A stretch of DNA of 64,000 nt, from assembly GCF_019977655.1 (NCBI RefSeq), contig NZ_AP024849.1, forward strand, positions 5,907,501 to 5,971,500. The letters are read 5' to 3'. Made by a program: the position numbers and the translations under genes. Positions within the stretch are counted from its first letter, which is position 1. The number at the start of each line of letters is the position of its first letter. Shown here in pieces: positions 34,623 through 43,129 of this stretch. The notes beneath the pieces were generated by a model, which saw only the letters and a list, made by a program, of their open reading frames with translations, ran no database searches and was not told the DNA's origin. The stretch is from Clostridium gelidum. Lineage in GTDB: Bacteria > Bacillota > Clostridia > Clostridiales > Clostridiaceae.

Positions 34623-35223
34623 GTTTGCAAGCTCCATTAATTTTTCGAATTACTCTACATGGATTTCCAACTGCTACTGAGTTTTCAGGAATATCCTTTG
34701 TTACAACACTACCTGCTCCTATAACAGTACCATTTCCAATATTTACTCCAGGCAAAATAATGACGCCACCTCCAATCCAACATCCATCACCTATAGTAAC
34801 AGGAAGTGCATAGGTACGACAAAAATATTCTCCACTTTCTTGATTCCAATTTGGTGTTAATCGTTCTTCCAGCTCTATGGGATGAGTTGCTGTATAAATT
34901 TGTACATTAGATGCAATTAGGACATTATTGCCTATAGTGATTTTGTTACAATCTACAAAAATACAATTCATATTAACTGATACATTGTTACCCAAATAAA
35001 TATTGCATCCATAATCACAGATAAATGGAGAGCCGACTGATACATTAGTACCTATACTACCAAAGAGGTGCTCTAAAACTTCTCTTTTTTCTGACTTATG
35101 GTCATAAGGAAGACTGTTATATTTTGTAAGTAATGTTTTTGCTATCTTTTTATATCCTAAAAAAATTTCATCGTGACACTTATAATTTTCTCCTGCCATA
35201 CATTTTTCTAGTTCTGTTTTCAT
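34615..35223 (-). CDS. Maltose/galactoside O-acetyltransferase-like, left-handed beta-helix
   Basis: The 202-residue protein has an N-terminal Maa/NodL-type helix (MAGENYKCHDEIFLGYKKIA) and repeated hexapeptide turns: VSVGSPFICDYGCNIYLGNN, ITIGNNVLIASNVQIYTATH, IGDGCWIGGGVIILPGVNIG, VIGAGSVVTKDIPENSVAVG. The catalytic histidine is in TATHPIE. Such enzymes acetylate sugars or sugar derivatives with acetyl-CoA. It is coded with a HAD phosphatase and near an RpiR regulator. AAAGGAG precedes the ATG. A second member of the family is at 52528-53142. Confidence 0.9.
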   Translation of the reverse strand: MKTELEKCMAGENYKCHDEIFLGYKKIAKTLLTKYNSLPYDHKSEKREVLEHLFGSIGTNVSVGSPFICDYGCNIYLGNNVSVNMNCIFVDCNKITIGNNVLIASNVQIYTATHPIELEERLTPNWNQESGEYFCRTYALPVTIGDGCWIGGGVIILPGVNIGNGTVIGAGSVVTKDIPENSVAVGNPCRVIRKINGACKHD

Positions 35224-35304
35224 ATTTTACTCCTTTCTAAGTTCTGTTTATAAATAGTATAAAAAACATCTTGTTACATAACTAGTAACAAGATGTTTCA
35301 AAAT

Positions 35305-36015
35305 TCATATTCTTCTTGACAATGCTTCTATGAGAAATAATGCTGGCACCTGCGTGGTAGCATTGTATCCACCATTAACTTCATGTATATTCATATTGTA
35401 AGAAATGTTCCAGTCTGATATTTGGGCAATAGTACAATTAGATTGATTTGTTATGCTCAAAATATTAGATTTATTAATTTTGAACTGATTTATTAAATTT
35501 ATAACCCCTTTTGTTTCTCCTGAAACTGAGAGTGCAATTACCACTGTATTCTTCATATCTTTTGTAATTGGATAAAGCGTATCTTCTAATCCTATTGAAA
35601 ACTTCCCCAAATTAGAGAAATATCTTGCTGCATATTTGGCGAGTGCTCCAGATGAACCAGAACCTATAAATATAAGCGTTTCCGCTTTTCTAATGAAATT
35701 GGCACCTTCCTCTATTTTCTGCTCAAAGGAATTGGTGTTTGTTTTATTAAAGTAATTTAATATCTCAGTCACATCACTTTGTGGTGGCATTTCCTGAATT
35801 TTACATACATATTTCTTAAGCTTTTCTTTGAATTCATTATATCCGTCGCAGTCTAATTTATTGCAGAATCTAAGGATTGTTGATGTAGATACCTTAATCG
35901 CATCAGCCAATTCTCGAATTGTCATATAAGGAACTTTTTCTCCATTACCTACAATAAACTTATATATCTTAATTTCAGTTTCATTAAATTTTTCAATATT
36001 ATTATATGAAAACAT
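35305..36015 (-). CDS. RpiR/MurR-family regulator with SIS domain
   Basis: This 236-residue regulator starts at the ATG at 36015, which follows GGAGG; a TTG 12 bases upstream overlaps that site. Residues about 1-75 are the RpiR helix-turn-helix (MTIRELADAIKVSTSTILRF, CNKLDCDGYNEFKEKLKKYV). Residues about 105-230 are a SIS sugar-phosphate-binding domain (LIFIGSGSSGALAKYAARYF, TVVIALSVSGETKGVI). It ends shortly after FLIEALSRRI. These regulators respond to sugar phosphates. The nearest co-directional genes are the acetyltransferase and HAD phosphatase, which may be its targets. Confidence 0.9.
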   Translation of the reverse strand: MFSYNNIEKFNETEIKIYKFIVGNGEKVPYMTIRELADAIKVSTSTILRFCNKLDCDGYNEFKEKLKKYVCKIQEMPPQSDVTEILNYFNKTNTNSFEQKIEEGANFIRKAETLIFIGSGSSGALAKYAARYFSNLGKFSIGLEDTLYPITKDMKNTVVIALSVSGETKGVINLINQFKINKSNILSITNQSNCTIAQISDWNISYNMNIHEVNGGYNATTQVPALFLIEALSRRI

Positions 36016-36353
36016 TGTAGCCTCCAATAAATTTCTATTTATTCGTGAGATGTATAACTAATCTGACATTTATCTTCTCTGTATCTCCAGTTTGCAATTT
36101 AATTATTTATTATAATAATCATTTACCATTTATAGTATATCATGATAATTTAGCTCTAACAATTTCCATTTAATTATTCTAGCACCTCAAGCTACTATAT
36201 TATAATATTTTTTCTTGGAATAGAAAACGTATTATAGGTTCTTTTTTTTAATCAAAAACACTCCTATAAATAGTTTACAAAATTGGGCATCAAAAGAGAG
36301 GATATATAATTTATATTGTGCTAAACTTTAGCATAAAGAGGGATGTGATAGAA

Positions 36354-37223
36354 GTGGAATGGCTGAAAAAGATAAGTCAGGCAATTGTTTATATAGAAAG
36401 AAATTTAACTGATGATATTTCTTACGATGAAGCTGCGAAAATTGCTTGCTGCTCAACATATTATTTCCAACGTATGTTTTCTTATATTGCTGGTATCCCC
36501 TTATCTGAATATATACGACGTAGACGTATGACATCTGCAGCCTTTGATTTACAGACAAGTGATATTAAAGTGATGGATATAGGTTTAAAATATGGTTATA
36601 AATCCCCAACAGCTTTTAATCGTGCATTTCAAAGTGTTCATGGTGTGTCTCCAACTGTTGCTCGAGTACAAGGCACCTTATTAAACTCTTACCCACCAAT
36701 CAGTTTTTCAATTTTAGTCACTGGAGGCGAGAATATGAGTTATAGAATTGAAACAAAAGAAGCAATAAGAATTGTTGGAGCTAAGATTTCATTACAAGAG
36801 GATATGGAACAAAACCAAAAAATTGTTCCTATATTTTGGGATAGGATGCTTGGAAGTACGTTATTTTCTGATATTTGTGAACTGACAAACAAAGATTCAT
36901 GCAACATTCTTGGTGTCACAGCCTATACAAATCCGCAAAATATTTATTATTACATTGCAGCATCAACAGATAAGCCTGTACCCAATGGCATGGTTGAATT
37001 TGATATACCTGCTGCCACATGGGTGATCTTTGAATGTAACGGCCACTTTAAGGAATCAGTACAGACAATATTCAAGAGGTTTCTTACAGAATGGCTTCCC
37101 TTTTCAGGATATGAATATGCGCAACTTCCTGATATAGAAGTTTATCCTGTCAACACTAATGACTCAAAAGGCGGTCATGCGGAAGTCTGGATTGCAATTA
37201 AAAAAGAGAGAAGTGAAGAATAA
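36354..37223 (+). CDS. AraC-family regulator with GyrI-like effector domain
   Basis: The product has 289 residues from a GTG at 36354 (EWLKKISQAIVYIERNL), the usual start for this class; a longer GTG frame from 36318 is less likely. Residues about 8-105 are two AraC helix-turn-helix motifs (ISYDEAAKIACCSTYYFQRM, IKVMDIGLKYGYKSPTAFNR). Residues about 130-285 are a GyrI-like small-molecule-binding domain, as in Rob and BmrR-like sensors (EAIRIVGAKISL, AATWVIFECNGHF, EVYPVN). It heads an operon with a free-standing GyrI-like protein and a two-gene ABC exporter. It is therefore probably a drug-responsive activator of that operon. Confidence 0.9.
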   Translation: MEWLKKISQAIVYIERNLTDDISYDEAAKIACCSTYYFQRMFSYIAGIPLSEYIRRRRMTSAAFDLQTSDIKVMDIGLKYGYKSPTAFNRAFQSVHGVSPTVARVQGTLLNSYPPISFSILVTGGENMSYRIETKEAIRIVGAKISLQEDMEQNQKIVPIFWDRMLGSTLFSDICELTNKDSCNILGVTAYTNPQNIYYYIAASTDKPVPNGMVEFDIPAATWVIFECNGHFKESVQTIFKRFLTEWLPFSGYEYAQLPDIEVYPVNTNDSKGGHAEVWIAIKKERSEE

Positions 37224-37682
37224 ATGAATTATGAAATTGAAATTAGAGATATTGAACCTATCAGGGTGGCTTTTATAAAATATAAAGGCATTGCTACTCA
37301 AGCAAATAAAGTATTTCCCAATGTGTTTAAATCTATTCGTGGCAAATCAAACGGCGCACCATTTTTCTGTTATTATGCGATGGATCAGCAAACGAATATA
37401 GGTGAAATGGAATTATGTGTTCCCACTGCTGAAACACCAAATGGAAATGGTATTACAGCAAAAAATGTGCCACGAATAAAGGCTCTTTGCGTTACTCATG
37501 TTGGTCCTTATGAAACTATTGGGCACGCATACGAAGCAATTGACTGTTATTCACGGGAAAATAACCTGACCTTACACCCTCCATTTCGTGAAGTTTACAT
37601 CAAAGGACCAGGAATGGTCTTAAAAGGCAATCCCAATAAATATATTACAGAAATCCTGTTCCCAATTAAAGAGGAGGAATAG
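37224..37682 (+). CDS. GyrI-like/SbmC-type small-molecule-binding protein
   Basis: This 152-residue protein is a single GyrI-like domain: IRDIEPIRVAFIKYKGIATQ, then IGEMELCVPT, KALCVTHVGPYETIGHAYEA, and the C-terminal MVLKGNPNKYITEILFPIKE. Known members bind or break down small hydrophobic molecules, or inhibit DNA gyrase. The ATG directly abuts the stop of the AraC gene, so the two are translated together. It may buffer or hydrolyse the same ligand that the AraC protein senses, which is inference. Confidence 0.85.
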   Translation: MNYEIEIRDIEPIRVAFIKYKGIATQANKVFPNVFKSIRGKSNGAPFFCYYAMDQQTNIGEMELCVPTAETPNGNGITAKNVPRIKALCVTHVGPYETIGHAYEAIDCYSRENNLTLHPPFREVYIKGPGMVLKGNPNKYITEILFPIKEEE

Positions 37683-37683
37683 A

Positions 37684-38625
37684 ATGTCAGCAATTGTAAT
37701 TGATAAATTAGTTAAAGAGTATAAAAATGGTTTCAGAGCCTTGGATGGTTTAAGTTTGAAAGTAAACTCCAGCGAAATTTTTTCCTTGCTAGGGCCAAAT
37801 GGTGCAGGAAAATCGTCTCTTATAAATATATTAACAACACTTTACAAACCTACATCTGGAAATGTAACCATGTTAGGTAAAGATTTATGCAAGGATCCTG
37901 GTTGGGTCCGTACACAAATTGCCTGTGTTGCACAAAATGTTTCTATTGATGAGCATCTATCTCTTATGGAAAATATGATATTTCAAAGCAGACTTTACAA
38001 GGTGGACAGTGATATAGCTAAAAAAAGGATTAACACCCTAATTGACAGCTTTGGATTGTCACAATATTTGAAATATCCTGTTGCTTCCTACTCTGGAGGA
38101 GTAAAACGCCGATTGGATATTGCAATGAATATGATATCCATGCCTAAGGTACTTTTTTTAGACGAACCAACTGTTGGTATGGACATTACATCCCGAAGAG
38201 CCATGTGGGAAGTCATGCAAAAAATTCGAGATGATTTTAAAACAACTATTTTTCTAACCACGCATTATCTTGAAGAAGCTGATGAACTTAGTGATACCAT
38301 TTGTATTATGAAAGAGGGCTGTGAATTAGCACAGGGAACACCAAGAAGTCTTAGGCAATATACTAAACAAAATATACTCCGCATAGGTTTTTCTGATATA
38401 GAAAAAGCCAAAAATTGTGCAGCGATAATTGCTAAAACACACATACTACCATCAATGACTATACGCGAATGTTCAATTTTTGCCGATACTGAAGATAATC
38501 AAAGAACTTTTCAAAATGTTAACAAATGGCTTCTAGAAAAAGATATTTATTTTAAGTCTATAGAAATTGTTCAGCCTAGCCTTGAAGATATATTCTTGAA
38601 GTTAACTGGCAGTGAAGGGAGATAA
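37684..38625 (+). CDS. ABC transporter ATP-binding protein, DrrA-type drug exporter
   Basis: The 313-residue ATPase carries Walker A GPNGAGKS, Q-loop CVAQNVSIDEHLS, signature YSGGVKRRL, Walker B VLFLDEPTVGMD and switch histidine TTHYLEEADEL. Residues beyond 220 form the C-terminal domain common to DrrA/CcmA-type exporters (PSLEDIFLKLTG). The gene begins 1 bp after the GyrI-like stop, behind GAGGAGG, and is 4 bp from the permease gene. A drug or peptide efflux role is inferred from family and regulator type. Confidence 0.93.
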   Translation: MSAIVIDKLVKEYKNGFRALDGLSLKVNSSEIFSLLGPNGAGKSSLINILTTLYKPTSGNVTMLGKDLCKDPGWVRTQIACVAQNVSIDEHLSLMENMIFQSRLYKVDSDIAKKRINTLIDSFGLSQYLKYPVASYSGGVKRRLDIAMNMISMPKVLFLDEPTVGMDITSRRAMWEVMQKIRDDFKTTIFLTTHYLEEADELSDTICIMKEGCELAQGTPRSLRQYTKQNILRIGFSDIEKAKNCAAIIAKTHILPSMTIRECSIFADTEDNQRTFQNVNKWLLEKDIYFKSIEIVQPSLEDIFLKLTGSEGR

Positions 38626-38629
38626 CTAA

Positions 38630-39385
38630 ATGGATACAATCAATATTTTATGGCGCAGTATGAAGTGGCGCTTTCAAAACCCTATTTCAATCTTACTTAC
38701 CATTATACAACCACTCATTTGGCTGGTTTTATATAGCGCAATCGCAGGTGAGTCTATGCAAAACATGTCCGGTGGCAACTATACAGCCTTTATTCTCCCA
38801 GGGATAATGGTGCTTGTTACACTTTCTTGTTGCAGCAGTGGCGGCTATCTCAATTTTATAGCAAAGTCTAAAGGCAGTTTCTACAGGATATTAATAGCAC
38901 CTGTAAAAAGACACTCCATTGTTCTTGGACAAATGTTAGATTCAGTTTTGCTTTCATTTATTGAAATAGCTATTATGTTTATATTGTCTTTATTCTTGTC
39001 TGTACGTATTGCATCAGGATTTACTGGATTGTTTCTGATGCTGCCACTTATTTTCCTTGCAGCATTTTTTATGTCAGGTCTCTCATATGCTATTAGTCTA
39101 TGTCTCCCAAATGAAGTAATTTATGAAACAATCATGAATCTCATTGTACTATCTATATTCTTTACTAGCACAGCATTATTTCCCATGGAAAGTATATGTG
39201 GAATCTTAAAAATTGCAGTAATGATAAATCCTTTCACTCATATTATAAACTGCCTGCGGAGTTTGATTTTGGGAACTTCTATTGATTGGCAAAACTTATT
39301 ACTTGTGACAATCGTATTTATCTGTCTTTCCTTAGGCAGTTTTATATTAGCACTTTGGAAGCTGAAAAAAGAAACTGTTATATAA
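38630..39385 (+). CDS. ABC-2 type permease of the drug exporter
   Basis: The 251-residue permease has six hydrophobic segments in the ABC-2 pattern, with the N-terminal amphipathic region (ILWRSMKWRFQNPISILLTI), the extracellular GESMQNMSGGNYTAFILPG loop and the cytoplasmic KGSFYRILIAPVKR loop. The permease and the preceding ATPase would form a two-subunit (dimeric) exporter of the DrrAB type. A perfect terminator follows immediately. Confidence 0.92.
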   Translation: MDTINILWRSMKWRFQNPISILLTIIQPLIWLVLYSAIAGESMQNMSGGNYTAFILPGIMVLVTLSCCSSGGYLNFIAKSKGSFYRILIAPVKRHSIVLGQMLDSVLLSFIEIAIMFILSLFLSVRIASGFTGLFLMLPLIFLAAFFMSGLSYAISLCLPNEVIYETIMNLIVLSIFFTSTALFPMESICGILKIAVMINPFTHIINCLRSLILGTSIDWQNLLLVTIVFICLSLGSFILALWKLKKETVI

Positions 39386-39386
39386 T

Positions 39387-39429
39387 AAAGTGCTCTAAGT
39401 GGAGTGATTATTCCACTTAGAGCACTTTT
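39387..39429. terminator. Terminator between the ABC operon and the repeat protein
   Basis: AAAGTGCTCTAAGTGGA and TCCACTTAGAGCACTTT pair perfectly around an A+T loop, with T-run TTTTG after. It sits between convergent genes and could serve both. Confidence 0.88.
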
Positions 39430-39462
39430 GTTATTCAAATATGTGTTTACGTTAATTAAATT

Positions 39463-40269
39463 TTATTTAGCACTAGCAAGAGCAGTTTCTATAGCTGTTT
39501 GTTGATCTGAAGTTATAGTTCCTGCTGTAACTAACTCTGCAAGTTTATTGGTGAACATATTTTTATGATCTCCATCCTTATTTTTACCTTGTGGAGTAAG
39601 AGCTGTTTCTAGAGCTGTTTCTTGAGTTGATGTTATAGTTCCTGCTGTAACTAAATCTGCAAGAGCAGTTTTAAAATCACCTTTAGCACTAGTAAGAGCA
39701 GTTGTTATAGCTGTTTGCTCATCTGAAGTTATAGTTCCTGCTGTAACTAACTCTGCAAGTTTATTGGTGAACATATTTTTATGATCTCCATCCTTGTTTC
39801 TACCTTGTGGAATAAGAGCCGTTTCTATAGCAGTCTCTTGAGTTGAAGTTATAGTTCCTGTTGTAACTAAATCTGCAAGAACAGTTTTGAAGTCACCTTT
39901 AGCACTAGTAAAAGCAGTTGTTATAGCTGTTTGTTCATCTGAAGTTATAGTTCCTGCTGTAACTAACTCCGCAAGTTTATTTGTGAACATATTTTTATGA
40001 TCCCCATCCTTATTTTTACCTTGTGGAGTAAGCGCTGTTTCTATAGCTGTTTCTTGAGTTGATGTTATAGTTCCTTCTGTAACTAAATTAGCAATAACCG
40101 TTTTAAACTTATCTTTGTGTTCTCCACCCTTAAAGCTAAATTTTGAACTTTTTGAATTGTTCGTTGCATCTGTTGTGCCAGCTGCAAATACTGCAGTTGC
40201 AGATGTAATCATCATACTTCCCATAAGAATTCCTGCAAGAACTTTACTTTTAATACTTTTGTTTTTCAT
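39463..40269 (-). CDS. Secreted protein made of three 72-residue tandem repeats
   Basis: The 268-residue protein has a signal peptide (KVLAGILMGSMMITSATAVF-AAG) and, after a short linker, three near-identical 72-residue units. Each unit has two helix-turn-helix-like halves: LVTxGTITSTQETAIETAL followed by TPQGKNKDGDHKNMF, then LAELVTAGTITSDEQTAI and a SAKGDFKT join. The half-unit resembles the SHOCT-type motif (leucine helix, G-x-I-T-x-E-E turn, second helix). The DNA repeats (216 bp) are also nearly identical, so copy number may vary between strains. No enzyme motif or anchor is seen. A cell-surface or matrix role is only a guess. Confidence 0.8.
   Translation of the reverse strand: MKNKSIKSKVLAGILMGSMMITSATAVFAAGTTDATNNSKSSKFSFKGGEHKDKFKTVIANLVTEGTITSTQETAIETALTPQGKNKDGDHKNMFTNKLAELVTAGTITSDEQTAITTAFTSAKGDFKTVLADLVTTGTITSTQETAIETALIPQGRNKDGDHKNMFTNKLAELVTAGTITSDEQTAITTALTSAKGDFKTALADLVTAGTITSTQETALETALTPQGKNKDGDHKNMFTNKLAELVTAGTITSDQQTAIETALASAK
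39480..40125 (-). repeat. Three 216-bp direct repeats inside the secreted protein gene
   Basis: Copies of about 216 bp run in tandem and are nearly identical at the DNA level, including the recurring segments that read GTTCCTGCTGTAACTAACTC and TCTGAAGTTATAGT on the plus strand. Each encodes one 72-residue protein unit. Confidence 0.85.
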
Positions 40270-40444
40270 AATAACGCTTCCTTTTCAATTTTATTTTTTA
40301 TTACCAATCTCATGTATTAATAAATTTATAAATTAATTGTATAAGAATACTTTGACAGTTGTGTTTCAAAAATCCATCATATTATATTGTCTGCCAAATC
40401 ATCCTCTATTAATAATATAACTTAGAAACCTTAACACTAGCTGA

Positions 40445-40683
40445 ATCTTATATAAAAAGAATGGAAGCTGCGGTATATGTGTAAAGCATTATCCATCAAG
40501 TGCTTTGAGCCTAGATGGATATAATAGACAGAAATATTATTTGGCACTCAGAAAAAATGCAGAACTCTATACGGAATTTGGAAGCTCCTACATCCATGAA
40601 TCTAGAAAGCTACCAAATAGTGTGGTCAGTGAAGTATGTGAAAATGCGTAGTAAATGCACCATGTACATTTTTTTATCTTTAA
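40445..40683 (+). pseudogene. Decayed 3' end of a 4Fe-4S (QueG/epoxyqueuosine reductase-like) protein gene
   Basis: The frame from 40445 encodes SCGICVKHYPSSALSLDGYN, then RQKYYLALRKNAELYTEFGS and SYIHESRKLPNSVVSEVCEN before a stop. This is the C-terminal part of a 4Fe-4S cluster protein: GSCGICVKHCP is expected, but the last cluster cysteine is tyrosine. Adding one base in the A-run at 40641-40644 restores VCEKCVVNAPCTF, ending at 40683. So there is a frameshift, a lost ligand and no 5' part. It lies between the repeat protein and an SDR gene. Confidence 0.75.
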
Positions 40684-40694
40684 TAAATCACTAA

Positions 40695-41471
40695 CTATTT
40701 CTTCATCATATTCATTCCAATTTTTATGACCATACTTCTTGGAATAAATCTGACAGATTGAGCAAGGAGTTTATTGGAAAGACCTGTAATAACCAGGGAT
40801 TTACCTTTCATTAAAGCTTTATAACCTATTTCAGCCACCTTACTTGGCTCCAATAACTTTCCTCTAAAGATTTTTATGTCTTCAATCTTTGCCCGCTTTG
40901 CAAAATTTGTTTTTGTAGCTCCTGGGCAAAGAGTTGTAATACTTACTCCTGTACCTTTCAATTCTTCGCCCATTGCTTCTGAAAGATATAAAACAAATGA
41001 TTTTGAAGCACAATAAGCTGCATTTAACGGACAAGGTTGAAAAGCACCTGTAGATGCAAGATTAAGTATTTTTCCATTACCTCTTTTAACCATTCCATCA
41101 ACAAATAATCTAGTTAATTTTGTAATTACAAACATGTTCACATTCACCAAATTTAAAATATCATCTATATTTGTATCATGAAACTTACCATATACCTGTA
41201 TTCCAGCATTATTAACTAAAATATCCACTTGTATAGAATTTTGCACAGTATATTCAAATATTTCATCAGGAGATGAACTCTTTGATAAATCCTTTGCAAT
41301 AGCATAGATTTGTATTTTAGTATTTTCTCTATGAATTATATTTTTTGCTTTTTCAAGGTTTTGCTCATTTTGAGAAACTATAACTAAATTATAATTATTT
41401 CTAGCAAATAATTTTGAAAGTTCTAACCCAATTCCACTTGATGCACCTGTAATTAATACGGTCTTATTCAT
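40695..41471 (-). CDS. Short-chain dehydrogenase/reductase
   Basis: The 258-residue SDR has the cofactor motif TGASSGIG at the N terminus, NNAGI, a serine in LNLASTGAF and the catalytic YCASK. The C-terminal RFIPRSMVIKIGMNMM extension resembles the YqjQ/DltE-like SDRs, whose last residues may touch the membrane. It is divergent from an AraC-family regulator at 41617, the probable controller. It is a different lineage from the SDR at 12525. The start follows AAGGGGA. Confidence 0.9.
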   Translation of the reverse strand: MNKTVLITGASSGIGLELSKLFARNNYNLVIVSQNEQNLEKAKNIIHRENTKIQIYAIAKDLSKSSSPDEIFEYTVQNSIQVDILVNNAGIQVYGKFHDTNIDDILNLVNVNMFVITKLTRLFVDGMVKRGNGKILNLASTGAFQPCPLNAAYCASKSFVLYLSEAMGEELKGTGVSITTLCPGATKTNFAKRAKIEDIKIFRGKLLEPSKVAEIGYKALMKGKSLVITGLSNKLLAQSVRFIPRSMVIKIGMNMMKK

Positions 41472-41616
41472 ATAATTTCATCCCCTTTGTAATTTTTATG
41501 TTAATATATTTATATAACATTTAACTGTTATTACAAATGATGGTTTACGCAAAATAATTGACATAAAACGCAAATAGAAATAATATTTTAACAAATAAAT
41601 TTTAGGCGGTATTCAT

Positions 41617-42624
41617 ATGCAATTTATTAGGTCAATTTCAGCAACAAAAATTTCATCCTTTTTAAATAATCTTTATGGTTATGAGATTAGCATAGAAGAA
41701 GTTATCAAGCATGCTGGTGTAAATCCTTTAATTTTATCATCACCAGATAATAGATTGTCAGGATTTGAAGCACAAAAAATCATAGAAGCTACTATAATAT
41801 TAACTAGCGATGATAATCTAGGCCTTCATCAAGGAGAACATTTATCAAAGGGATTTTCTAATATTTTAGGATATGTGCTCATGAATTGTTCTACCCTAAA
41901 GGAGTGTTGGACAAAATATTGTAGATATGAAAAAATTATTGATAGTACAAGTATCTCTGATTTTAAAATTATAGATAATTACGCTGTATTAAGTAATATA
42001 ACTTTAGATAAATCATTAGAAAATAACAGACAATTTTCAGAATTTAAAATTTCTGGACTGCTTTCATATATTAAATTATTGTCCAATGAAAATCTTCAAT
42101 TACATGAAGTTCATTTTACTCATTCTAAACCAAGTAACACTTCTGAATATGAAAGAATATTTCAATGTAAAATATCTTTTGAAAAATCAGCAAATGCTTT
42201 AATATTTGACAGTGAGCTATTAAATATTTCTGTAATTGAACCAAATGAAAAATTATTACTTTTGTTTGAGAAAAATGCTGAAGAAGTTCTTGAATTATTT
42301 AATGATAATACATATGCCAATATGGTTACTGAAATACTGTTAGAAGAAATTAAAAAATGTAATTTACCTTCAATTAAAAATGTTGCAAAAAAACTATTAC
42401 TAAGTGTACGAAGCTTGCAACTATATTTACACAAAGAAGATACATCTTATATTAAGTTAGTCAAAAAAACACGTAAGAATATCGCTGAAAAATATCTTAA
42501 TGATAGAAATATATCAATAGACGAAATTACATATGTCCTTGGCTTTTCAGAAACCAGTGCTTTTCATAGAGCCTTCAAGAATTGGACAGGTGTAACTCCT
42601 ACTCAATTCAGGAAACTGAACTAA
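41617..42624 (+). CDS. AraC-family regulator with arabinose-binding-like N-terminal domain
   Basis: The 335-residue protein has a long N-terminal ligand domain (residues about 10-200; SGFEAQKIIEATIILTSDDN, GLHQGEHLSKGFSNILGYVL) of the PF12625 class, and C-terminal AraC helices (LPSIKNVAKKLLLSVRSLQL, ISIDEITYVLGFSETSAFHR, WTGVTPTQFRKL). Members of this class respond to metabolites and often sit beside their target. Here the divergent SDR gene is the likely target. The start follows TAGGCGG. Confidence 0.9.
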   Translation: MQFIRSISATKISSFLNNLYGYEISIEEVIKHAGVNPLILSSPDNRLSGFEAQKIIEATIILTSDDNLGLHQGEHLSKGFSNILGYVLMNCSTLKECWTKYCRYEKIIDSTSISDFKIIDNYAVLSNITLDKSLENNRQFSEFKISGLLSYIKLLSNENLQLHEVHFTHSKPSNTSEYERIFQCKISFEKSANALIFDSELLNISVIEPNEKLLLLFEKNAEEVLELFNDNTYANMVTEILLEEIKKCNLPSIKNVAKKLLLSVRSLQLYLHKEDTSYIKLVKKTRKNIAEKYLNDRNISIDEITYVLGFSETSAFHRAFKNWTGVTPTQFRKLN

Positions 42625-43129
42625 GCATTAAACTTTAAGTTTAACGACTCTATATACAATTTTGGTAAAGTTCGCATTTACTTATGATATTTTTCACCGT
42701 AACGGGTATAACGTAGACCTTTAGTTATCTATTGTTAATCAATTGTATCATCTATTTAGCAAGAGGATAAATTAATAAAAATATGTAAAAAGTACTAATA
42801 AGAATGACGGATAAATTAGGGTGAAAAGATAGTTTTAAGTAGAATGGTTATATAATATGTGGTAATATATAAAATGACATATTTTATATATTGTAAAGTG
42901 ATTCTATAAATTATATAAAAATTACACATTTTTAGAAATATGTCAGGTATAAAACATTCGTTTATATTTGATGAGTATTTTGTAATATATTTATATAATA
43001 AAAATGTTGAAATTCATGAAATTATTACAAAAAACGAAATTATAGATTTTTAGGATTTATATTACTAAAAAATTATAAATATAATTATGTGGTATTGATG
43101 AAAATATTTTAGAAGAGGGGTAATTTTGG
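42625..43129. other. AT-rich intergenic region before a chemoreceptor gene
   Basis: No gene is seen in these 505 bp. They are extremely A+T-rich, with a short GTAACGGGTATAACGTAGACC island near 42700 that might be a relic. An ATATAAAATGACATATTTTATAT inverted repeat lies near 42870. No sigma-D promoter could be found for the chemoreceptor that follows. Confidence 0.4.

Noticed and set aside
39480..40125. Tandem DNA repeats as a CRISPR-like array
   Set aside because: The 216-bp repeats are in-frame coding units of a secreted protein, with no spacers.
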